A stretch of 47,640 nt of DNA. It comes from an uncultured Desulfobacterales bacterium (GTDB lineage Bacteria > Desulfobacterota > Desulfobacteria > Desulfobacterales > UBA11574). Both the position numbers and the translations under genes were made by a program. Every line of letters begins with the position of its first letter. Positions within the stretch are counted from its first letter, which is position 1. The stretch is from positions 1 through 47,640 of the forward strand of contig CALLDL010000043.1 of the NCBI GenBank assembly GCA_937998305.1, written 5' to 3'. The notes under the pieces are model-generated. The model searched no databases, was not told the origin of the DNA, and saw only the letters and a program-made list of their open reading frames with translations. Of this stretch, positions 41,272-47,640 are shown piece after piece.

Positions 41272-42735
41272 TTAATGTGAAACAGGGATCTGCCCGCCTA
41301 AATCATTGACTAGTTTTTTGAATTCAGGAGAAGAAAACAAAATGCGGCCGGCCACCTGGCGCAAGCGGTCGACGGTATCTTCGGGCAATTGGAGGCTGGT
41401 TGGGATGTCTGCATAAACCATCTGTTCAGCTCTATCCGGCAGAGCGTCAAAACCAACCTCCACAAGATAGGTTTGGATCGGGTTTCCAGTGCCTCCGGAG
41501 CCTGCGGATTCTCGCTCCATTTGTTTTAAGTTCCGTCGCAGCAGATCCATGGTCTCAAAGTTGTAGCTTTGCACCATAATACCAGATGTCAAACCAATGG
41601 TATCGCCTAAACCCGGTATGCTGTTCATTTGACCCCATTTATAATTTTTGGGGGTGCTGGCATTGACAACAATTACGGCCACACGGCGTGTTTGCTCGAT
41701 TTTCATCTCCTCCATGACCTTTTCGGCGCTTCCGAATACTCTAAATATTTCGCTCGGTCCCCTGACCCCCAGATTGTCGGAGATACCGCCGTCCAGCAAA
41801 TGAATAAATTGTTTTGATTCTATATCAAAATAGGTATGCATTTTTTTGGCTGTGTGATACTCGCGGTTGCTGGTGTTCCGGTTAGCAAGCGTCTGCTTAA
41901 CCCATTGCGGTTCTTCCAAACCGCATTGCCCGGTGTAATTGTTCAGAATGATCGGTGTAAAAGGCCCTGGAAATGCAGCTGAAGCAGCTACTGCACGGGA
42001 TACCGGGTATTTATCCAGGTCGGAGCATATGAATGCAAACTGAGGCCCCGTAAACCCGAAGGAATAACCATCAGCCAGCTCGGTTGCTTGAATGCGGATA
42101 TTAGGGCCTTGCTCTCTAATATCGCCGAATGTAGCGCCATCGAACAAAATTTTATCATAGTATTCAGCAGCTAAATCGCTTTTGCCAAATTTTGAGCTCA
42201 ATAATCGAACCCAGTTGACCGGCGAAAATAAAACCCGCATCAGCAAACTCCGTTGAACCGGGCGAGTTAAAAACCGTTCTTTATAATCCTTAAAAATCCG
42301 ATCGCCATGGAGCCCGTAATAAGCAGCGGTAAAACTGCCGCCTGAGACCGAAGTGATGACGTCCACCTCATCCAGAAGCGCATGTTTTTCGCCAGCTGCG
42401 GTTAATGTTTTTGCTTCTTCCCCGGCATAGGGTATTCCCACGCGATCCAGTGCTTCCAAAACTCCGTAGGACATGGCCGCCGCCCGCGTACCCCCGCCGG
42501 AAAAAGACAGCACCAAAAGCAGCTCTTTGGATGCGTGTCGTGATCCGACGAACCCCCGATCTTTTATTTGCAAAACCTTATCAATGCTCTCCAGTTTCGG
42601 GTTTGCCGGGTAATGGGCACAGGCTGTCGGCATCAACAGCATAATCACCAGCAATAGAACTTGAGCCCATGCACCAGACCTGGCCGACAGGGCACAGATA
42701 AATGGAGATTGGATCAATTTAGTACACCCGGACAT
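41272..42735 (-). CDS. Patatin-like phospholipase, lipoprotein
   Basis: 487 aa. A membrane segment ends in the lipobox LMPTAC near residue 39. The patatin domain shows LSFSGGGTRAAAMSYG (oxyanion hole), DVITSVSGGSFTAAYYG (nucleophile Ser) and HLLDGGISDNLGVRGP (catalytic Asp). It has the long form of the domain with extra segments around 150-250. It acts on lipid acyl esters at the envelope. AAAGGA precedes the ATG. It is on the same strand as the beta-barrel gene that follows. Confidence 0.9.
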   Translation of the reverse strand: MSGCTKLIQSPFICALSARSGAWAQVLLLVIMLLMPTACAHYPANPKLESIDKVLQIKDRGFVGSRHASKELLLVLSFSGGGTRAAAMSYGVLEALDRVGIPYAGEEAKTLTAAGEKHALLDEVDVITSVSGGSFTAAYYGLHGDRIFKDYKERFLTRPVQRSLLMRVLFSPVNWVRLLSSKFGKSDLAAEYYDKILFDGATFGDIREQGPNIRIQATELADGYSFGFTGPQFAFICSDLDKYPVSRAVAASAAFPGPFTPIILNNYTGQCGLEEPQWVKQTLANRNTSNREYHTAKKMHTYFDIESKQFIHLLDGGISDNLGVRGPSEIFRVFGSAEKVMEEMKIEQTRRVAVIVVNASTPKNYKWGQMNSIPGLGDTIGLTSGIMVQSYNFETMDLLRRNLKQMERESAGSGGTGNPIQTYLVEVGFDALPDRAEQMVYADIPTSLQLPEDTVDRLRQVAGRILFSSPEFKKLVNDLGGQIPVSH

Positions 42736-42811
42736 TTTCCTTTATTAATCTCCCCGGCCATTTAATACGAAGTATTGCGATTTTGTTAAAAGTGTACAGT
42801 AAGTGCTCCGG

Positions 42812-43120
42812 TTAAAACTTCCAGTTAAAATTGATAATAAAGGCGAAAAGATTGTTATTCTTATACGAACCTATGAGATTGTTGCTGTTGATCTCAGCAT
42901 CCCCCAGGTCGGCGTACTCGAAAGTACCGCCGATGCCGCCACCGATGGGCATAGTCCAGCGATCGCTACTGTCTGCATCCCAATCCGCAGTTATGATCGG
43001 TGTTGAACTCAGATACCAGCCGCTTTTGAAATTATAGTTTATAAAGTACTCGAAGGTAAAAAAGTTTAAATCCAGTACGCGGCGGCGTATTTCCGAAATG
43101 GACGAACTTAGCTACTGGAA
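42812..43120 (-). pseudogene. C-terminal fragments of beta-barrel paralogues
   Basis: Bases 42812-43072 read FEYFINYNFKSGWYLSSTP, then IITADWDADSSDRWTMPIGG and a final FIINFNWKF, matching FQYFINYNLDNGWYLSSTP and onward in the intact gene at 40152. Immediately upstream (43073-43120), pieces resembling KFVHFGNTPP and AAAYW match the next section of the same protein in other frames. These are at least one, perhaps two, decayed copies. Confidence 0.65.
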
Positions 43121-43135
43121 CTAAAACTCAGAGTC

Positions 43136-44830
43136 TTACTTACCTTTTGGTTTCATCCACGCGGCCATGGATTTCACCAGAGCCTTGGTTTCCGGGCGGA
43201 GGTTCTCGATACCGCCATAGGGCAGGTCCCTACCCGGCTCACGGTCCGGATACTGTTGCTTCATCGCTAAATGGCGCTTCAGCATCGCCACGAAGTTCCC
43301 ACCAAAACCGACGCCGTATTGAATCGCGTCCTGCGGGCGGTCCTCACGCGGATTTTTATATAGATTGAAAATGGGCGCGCCGATGGGGTTCGACCCGGGT
43401 AGCGGCAAATGAAACTTGTATTGCTGTTTGACTATGGATCGGAGGGTCGGTCCCTCATAGATGAAAACATAATCGCGACGACCATGGGTCTCTCCGAGGA
43501 ATAGCACGGGCGTCTGGTCAACTCCGTCGATCAGGCGATCGGTGGGAATGTGCTTCTCGGCGCCGGCCAGGCGAGCGGTAGTCGTGAAAAGATCCGAAAC
43601 GTGGACGATGTCCTGGGCACGCGATCCGGGCTCCAGCACGCCCTTCCATTTTATGAAGGCGTTGACGCGGACGCCGCCCTCGAGGTGCTCGGCCTTGCCC
43701 CCACGGTAAATTCGGTCGGAGGCACCGCTCTTGTCAACGTATTGCATGAAGGGACCGTTGTCGCCCATCACTATGACAACCGTATTTTCGGCGATACCGA
43801 GTTCTTCGATTTTATCGAGAATCTCACCGATCCAGCCGTCGACTTTGGCAAGAGACTCCGCGATGGGGCCGCCGTTGAGGGTCTTCGCTTGCTTGATGTC
43901 GCTACGGGTGAACGTCAGCGGGTGTTGCGGCCAGTATTGCAGGAAGAACGGCTTGTCTCCCTTGGCCAGGCGTTCGAGCTGTTTGAGGGCGCCTTGCTTG
44001 TAGCCCTCTTCCATGCGGTTATAGTGCTCCTGGGTATAGACCTCCCCGGCCTTAAAGTTCACCTCGCGCATCGGGCCGTCCTTTTTACCGACGACGCCAT
44101 ACACCATGGAGTTGGGGTTCGTCCGGAAACTTTTGTCAAGTTCGAAGGTATCCGCACGCAACTTCCTCGACTGACCGGTCGATAGGCCCTCGAGCTCAGC
44201 CGTCTCGTTCATGATCGCCATCTGGCCTTGCTGGTGCATCGGATGTTCGGCGTAGTCAAAGCCCTGGTTGGTGGCATAGGATTCCTCGATGTCGCCGAGG
44301 TGCCATTTCCCCATATGAACCGTGACGTAGCCGGCTTTGCTCAAGACTTCGGCGAGAGTCACCTCCCAGGCCGCCAGCCCGTCGCCTGAGACCACTGCCT
44401 TTGCTTCACTGCTCCCTGTCCGGGCGGCGTACCGTCCGGTCATCATAGCCACACGGGTCGGCGTGCAACTGGGCTCGGTATACATCCGCATGAGGGAGAG
44501 GCCTTCGTCCGCCAGCTTCGAAATCCGGGGGGTACTGTAGCCACGGATGACATCGAGATTCGGCATCCCGATTTCGCCGAAACCGAGATCGTCGAGTAAG
44601 ATATAAACGAAATTCGGCGATTTGCCGCCATTTTTCTTGCGGATTTTGGCCAGTTTCTTGTCAATTTCTTTATCCTCGGCTTTCCACTTCTTACCGTGTT
44701 GAGCTTCGAGTATATAATATTCGGCATCATGGACGATCTTGCTTTTCTCCTTCGCCAGCCCAATGCTGGAACCAAAAACCATAGTTACTATAGTCGCAAC
44801 CAAAAAGTAAAAAACAGTTGATATTCTCAT
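43136..44830 (-). CDS. Type I sulfatase (arylsulfatase family), exported
   Basis: 564 aa from the ATG at 44830 (AAGGAG seven bases upstream; a GTG one codon earlier is also open). It has a signal peptide (FYFLVATIVTMVFGSSIGLA). Metal ligands appear in YILLDDLGFGEIG. The formylglycine motif is C-x-P-x-R type: EPSCTPTRVAMMTGRY. HMGKWHLG and VMGDNGPFM complete the active site. The Cys must be oxidised to formylglycine by a maturase. It hydrolyses sulfate esters in the periplasm. Confidence 0.93.
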   Translation of the reverse strand: MRISTVFYFLVATIVTMVFGSSIGLAKEKSKIVHDAEYYILEAQHGKKWKAEDKEIDKKLAKIRKKNGGKSPNFVYILLDDLGFGEIGMPNLDVIRGYSTPRISKLADEGLSLMRMYTEPSCTPTRVAMMTGRYAARTGSSEAKAVVSGDGLAAWEVTLAEVLSKAGYVTVHMGKWHLGDIEESYATNQGFDYAEHPMHQQGQMAIMNETAELEGLSTGQSRKLRADTFELDKSFRTNPNSMVYGVVGKKDGPMREVNFKAGEVYTQEHYNRMEEGYKQGALKQLERLAKGDKPFFLQYWPQHPLTFTRSDIKQAKTLNGGPIAESLAKVDGWIGEILDKIEELGIAENTVVIVMGDNGPFMQYVDKSGASDRIYRGGKAEHLEGGVRVNAFIKWKGVLEPGSRAQDIVHVSDLFTTTARLAGAEKHIPTDRLIDGVDQTPVLFLGETHGRRDYVFIYEGPTLRSIVKQQYKFHLPLPGSNPIGAPIFNLYKNPREDRPQDAIQYGVGFGGNFVAMLKRHLAMKQQYPDREPGRDLPYGGIENLRPETKALVKSMAAWMKPKGK

Positions 44831-45015
44831 CACCCTTCTCCTTTATTTGGTTTGGTAAATTAGTTTATCTGTTGATCAAAAGGGCACACAATATATTTAG
44901 CAACAACCCTGCCAATATAGTCCGACTCATAACTGATTGTTATTTAGGAAAATATATCGCCAAAAAAATGTATCAAAATAAATTTTATGAAATGCTCATA
45001 TATCATACAAAAGCG

Positions 45016-45049
45016 ATCCGATCAATTAAAACATCCGATCAATTAAAAC
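45016..45049. repeat. 17-bp tandem duplication
   Basis: ATCCGATCAATTAAAAC occurs twice head to tail (45016-45032 and 45033-45049). The surrounding stretch 44840-45185 shows no gene. Confidence 0.7.
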
Positions 45050-45185
45050 ATTGGCCTCTTCTTGATATTAAAGTATAAGTGCCTTCATTTAATAATCAGG
45101 GCAGTAAAATATTGATGTTCCACATACTCGAAGGAATCAATGGATAAAAAAAATGGGAACGGATCCAATCAAACATTTATAGAGA

Positions 45186-45398
45186 GGTTTAATAATGTGG
45201 TGATAGCTTGCAAAAAGTACAGATATCTAATGATTCCAAGCCGATGTGATACTAATAACGTATCACGAATACTAAGGGGCTTTTATGGTTTAGCGATATA
45301 TTGCAGGTATCACAACATTTTCGAGCCTCTGATAAATACAGTTATGGCAGCTATAAGCAATTGAGGCTCATTTTCGATAAGTTGGAGTCATCACAAAT
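45186..45398. repeat. Dispersed TGATA/TATCA repeat, copy R6
   Basis: It has the hairpin GTGATAC-x7-GTATCAC (45246-45266), ATTGCAGGTATCACAAC (45300 on), and ends AAGTTGGAGTCATCACAAA, where a transposase remnant begins at once. Confidence 0.65.
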
Positions 45399-45399
45399 T

Positions 45400-45536
45400 T
45401 TATATCAGATCCCATTGCTCGTGGCCAAACTTGTCGCAGCGGATTCTGGTAAAACCCTATTTCAGATTACCGCAGACAAGATACTTCCTGACGACATCGG
45501 CGATGACAGGTCGGAAATACCGGTATGTCCTGGGGC
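45400..45536 (-). pseudogene. IS91-like transposase zinc-binding-domain remnant
   Basis: The frame reads YRYFRPVIADVVRKYLVCG, NLK, a stop, then GFTRIRCDKFGHEQWDLI. This matches the conserved N-terminal zinc-binding domain of IS91-type transposases (FRPVI..VV.KYL.CG.L..GFARIRC..CGHE). An in-frame TAG, and Phe in place of a zinc Cys, show decay. It is wedged between R6 and the porin stop. Confidence 0.6.
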
Positions 45537-45552
45537 AGAGTGGGCCGCGGGT

Positions 45553-46677
45553 TCACCAGGAAACGCGCAGTCCGGTGGTAAGACCCCAACCTTCGTAATC
45601 TCCACCGTCACCGGCCGAATCTTTCATGTTGCTGTATTGCAGGCCCGTCTGCCATTTTAGTTTATGGCCGTAAAAAAACACGTTCAGGCCACTATAAATC
45701 TCATTGTACTCGTCGCCGCGGCCATTAACAATTTCGTTTTCATAACGTCCTAAGCGCAAACCGTTGTTATCGTCACTTCTCAGATAGGTATAGCGTAACA
45801 CCAACTGGATATGCTGTGTAATATCGTAGAAAGGCATTAAAGCAACTCCCCATAGGTCACTTTGACTGGCATAGCCCCGACCGGCAGAAAAGTCCGTCCA
45901 CAGCCCCCAGTCACCCTGCTCCCATTTGGTAACCAGTGAAAGTACTTGGGAAAAGTCACGAGTATTGGCGTTTTCATCTTCTTGGTTATATACGTAATCG
46001 AAACGGATAGTAGCGTTGTCGAGTTCAAGGTCTCCGGCGAAATTGTAGCCCAGGGACAAGAGGGTGAAGTAGGCGGCCTCAAAGTGACTTAGTTCATTGC
46101 TGCCATCCGATGAGAAAATCCCCGCCTTGTAGTTCCAACGCTTGGCAGCAGTCCCGGTAATAGTGGCGCCGGTAAAATATTCCGCCGTGAACCAAAGGTT
46201 GTTGGTGAGGTTGTTGCGTTGCAGGGTGAGTAGTTTCTTAGACGATGTCGCGCCGTCCAAGGTGAAACCGGCGGATTGTTTGAGTATCTTCAGACTCCAA
46301 TTTTTTCCGGGGTGCCAACCTATATAAGCATCAGTCAGGCGATTGTAGCTTTCTCCAAAGCTTTTGTTGAGATCCCAGTCCCCCTCAATATGCAGTACCC
46401 AGTCCTGAAATAAAATGGTCTTGAAGCCGAAGCGGAAGCGTCGCCACAGGACGTCGTCAAATTCGCCCTGATCGGCGTCAAACCAAGCTGCATCGATTTG
46501 TAGGCGTCCGCTCAGATCAAACTTCTGTATGAACCTGTTGTACTTGTTGTCGTAAAGGGTAGCATAACTCCACACCTTGTCGAAAGACGACTCGCCGGTG
46601 GTTTGTGCAGCCGCGATTGGAGAAAGCGCTTGTAAGGCAACAGCGAGTGCAAGGACCCTCAAGGCTGGATACGTCAT
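45553..46677 (-). CDS. OprP/OprO-type phosphate-selective porin
   Basis: 374 aa from the ATG at 46677 (GAGGTGG upstream; GTG at 46689 is the alternative). A signal peptide (LAVALQALSPIAAAQ) precedes a beta-barrel with many aromatic strand ends, e.g. FDLSGRLQIDAAWF, RRFRFGFKTILFQDWVLHIE and IQLVLRYTYLR, and ends GLTTGLRVSW, the C-terminal aromatic used for outer-membrane insertion. The family forms trimeric anion channels. With the sulfatase next to it, it could serve anion uptake. Confidence 0.9.
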   Translation of the reverse strand: MTYPALRVLALAVALQALSPIAAAQTTGESSFDKVWSYATLYDNKYNRFIQKFDLSGRLQIDAAWFDADQGEFDDVLWRRFRFGFKTILFQDWVLHIEGDWDLNKSFGESYNRLTDAYIGWHPGKNWSLKILKQSAGFTLDGATSSKKLLTLQRNNLTNNLWFTAEYFTGATITGTAAKRWNYKAGIFSSDGSNELSHFEAAYFTLLSLGYNFAGDLELDNATIRFDYVYNQEDENANTRDFSQVLSLVTKWEQGDWGLWTDFSAGRGYASQSDLWGVALMPFYDITQHIQLVLRYTYLRSDDNNGLRLGRYENEIVNGRGDEYNEIYSGLNVFFYGHKLKWQTGLQYSNMKDSAGDGGDYEGWGLTTGLRVSW

Positions 46678-46712
46678 GGGATTTGCCACCTCATGTTATT
46701 GTTGCCGTGCCG

Positions 46713-46890
46713 GTGATACATTGAGACTGTGCTATAAAAACCAAGAGCTTGATAGCCTGACGAAATTACAGTTATTTCAACCGCTATCATTTGGTGATAT
46801 GGTATTATGTTATCACAGCAAAATCAAGAAGTTGATACTTGGACGTTATTGCAGTTATCAAAGATTTACGAAGATGCTATGTGTTTATTA
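46713..46890. repeat. Dispersed TGATA/TATCA repeat, copy R7
   Basis: It starts GTGATACATTGAGACT and has the hairpin GTGATA-x11-TATCAC (46794-46816), TTGATAC and ATTGCAGTTATCAAAG (46848 on). It lies upstream of the porin gene. Confidence 0.65.
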
Positions 46891-46914
46891 ATTCCTCCCA
46901 AAGCAGGTGCTGAT

Positions 46915-47331
46915 TTATTCACTTGGTAAAACATAAAAGAACACCGACATAAATTGACAAAAACTACCATTTAAAACAAACATATGGAAGATGGCGTGAT
47001 CGAATTTTATTTTTTTAATGCTGTATAAAATTGCACCAATTGTATAAGATATTCCTCCTGCAAGAAGCCAAAGTAAACCTTCTAAGGGTAAATTATTAAT
47101 TAATGGTTTTATGGCGAAAACGATAACCCAACCCATTAATACATACATTATAGTCGAAATTACATTATATTTCCCTGTAAAGAAAAGTTTCAAAATTATT
47201 CCAGTTAAAGCCAATCCCCAAGAAGTACCGAAAATCACCCAACCTATTGTACCATTTAGAGTAACAAGTGTAAAAGGAGTGTAAGTTCCAGCAATGAGGA
47301 TATAAATAGATGCGTGGTCAATGATTTTCAA
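46915..47331 (-). pseudogene. Hemolysin III family membrane protein, 5'-truncated
   Basis: 138 aa starting KIIDHASIYILIAGTYTPF, which is normally the middle of a hemolysin III/YqfA protein (about 215 aa). The N-terminal 70-80 residues, including the first helix, are missing. The rest (LFFTGKYNVISTIMYVLMGW, DHAIFHMFVL) is intact to its stop. Upstream the frame runs a few codons (KSELRNR) to a TGA next to an IS-type transposase gene, so the insertion removed the 5' end. Confidence 0.75.
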
Positions 47332-47364
47332 TCTGTTTCTTAACTCTGACTTTCGGCGCGTTTC

Positions 47365-47379
47365 TGAGACAATGTCTCA
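47365..47379. repeat. Perfect 7-bp palindrome at the IS edge
   Basis: TGAGACA-A-TGTCTCA lies between the transposase stop and the truncated hemolysin III gene. It may belong to the terminal repeat of the insertion sequence. Confidence 0.45.
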
Positions 47380-47381
47380 AC

Positions 47382-47640
47382 TCAAAGATTAATTGCACTA
47401 CAAGCTGTCATTTGATTGAAATTAAGAATTAATGTTTTTAAGTCCTCTGTCAAGATGTTTTGTTTTTGGCGGTTCACCTCCTTTCGAAAACGACGCTGGT
47501 TATCAAGATCGGCTTTTCGGCGGGCAACGATTTGATCCCGCAAGCCTCGGTGGCATTGTTCCGGCGTTACATAATCAATGCCGGAGTGCAAATGCTCCGT
47601 ATTGTACCAAGGAAAATAGCGATTAAAGTATTCAGCTGCT
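47382..47640 (-). mobile_element. IS3-family transposase OrfB, C-terminal part (runs off the window)
   Basis: The frame is open to the window edge: AAEYFNRYFPWYNTEHLHSG, then IDYVTPEQCHRGLRDQIVAR. This is the C-terminal part of an IS3-type integrase-core transposase, with the YN..R/HSGI..TP motif after the DDE Glu. The N-terminal part lies outside. It abuts the truncated hemolysin III gene. Confidence 0.85.

Noticed and set aside
43550-44185. 211-aa plus-strand open frame
   Set aside because: Antisense to the sulfatase gene. Low-complexity composition with no family features.
45140-45364. 74-aa plus-strand frame
   Set aside because: It runs straight through repeat R6, with no ribosome-binding site and no family.
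45301-45660. 119-aa plus-strand open frame
   Set aside because: It strings together repeat R6, the antisense of an IS91-like remnant and the 3' end of the porin gene, so it is not a real gene.
1-47640. CRISPR arrays, rRNA and classical riboswitches
   Set aside because: No regularly spaced identical repeats, no rRNA sequence, and no riboswitch core that I can recognise.

Overview
The window looks like a chromosomal segment of a sulfate-reducing Desulfobacterota bacterium (Desulfobacteraceae or Desulfosarcinaceae type). This is inferred from the gene content: formate-tetrahydrofolate ligase, a CCG-domain iron-sulfur oxidoreductase, dodecin, a B12-binding radical SAM protein, a PAS/NarL two-component pair, and a candidate selenoprotein with its own SECIS-like hairpin. 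No rRNA, CRISPR array or intact mobile element is present.

Left part (1-22.3 kb). This is mostly housekeeping, bounded by a frameshifted tyrosine-recombinase remnant that runs up to tRNA-Leu(CAA). It contains a GlcF-like Fe-S protein, dodecin, a NarL-type sensor/regulator pair followed by small Cys-rich proteins, trmL, fhs, and a heterodimeric ABC exporter with one degenerate ATP site. Next come an RNase II-family protein coupled to a free-standing archaeal-type ThrRS editing domain, and a three-gene operon (GDPD, HAD-AIRS fusion, one-domain asparaginase). It ends with map, a cupin and a nitroreductase. Two perfect-ended foldback elements sit just upstream of the GDPD and cupin start codons. 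A 48-bp repeat occurs in a short and a long form.

Middle part (22.3-32 kb). A B12-binding radical SAM/TPR protein is followed by a graveyard of broken genes (PilZ zinc-ribbon stub, REP-type transposase tail, metallophosphoesterase N-terminus). A perfect sigma-54 promoter then precedes a secreted Cache protein, with other small exported proteins after it. A thiol/copper locus follows: rhodanese, MauE/DoxX, TlpA thioredoxin and a CueP-family copper protein. The CueP homologue reads through an in-frame TGA exactly where the family has the first Cys of its C-x7-C pair, with a good bacterial SECIS hairpin just downstream. This is the strongest candidate for something undescribed in the window. An NhaP-type antiporter ends the section.

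Right part (32-47.6 kb). This accessory envelope region holds an AT-rich orphan protein, an MFS transporter, and a DapF homologue lacking both catalytic cysteines. It also holds two patatin-like lipoproteins, a DUF3313 protein, an outer-membrane protein with shredded paralogues, an arylsulfatase, an OprP/OprO-type porin, and a hemolysin III gene cut by an IS3-type element. From about 27.5 kb onward nearly every long intergenic gap holds a degenerate 100-200 bp repeat built on GTGATA...TATCAC and TTGCAGRTATCAC. I saw no copy in the left 27 kb. Several gene remnants end exactly where this repeat begins.
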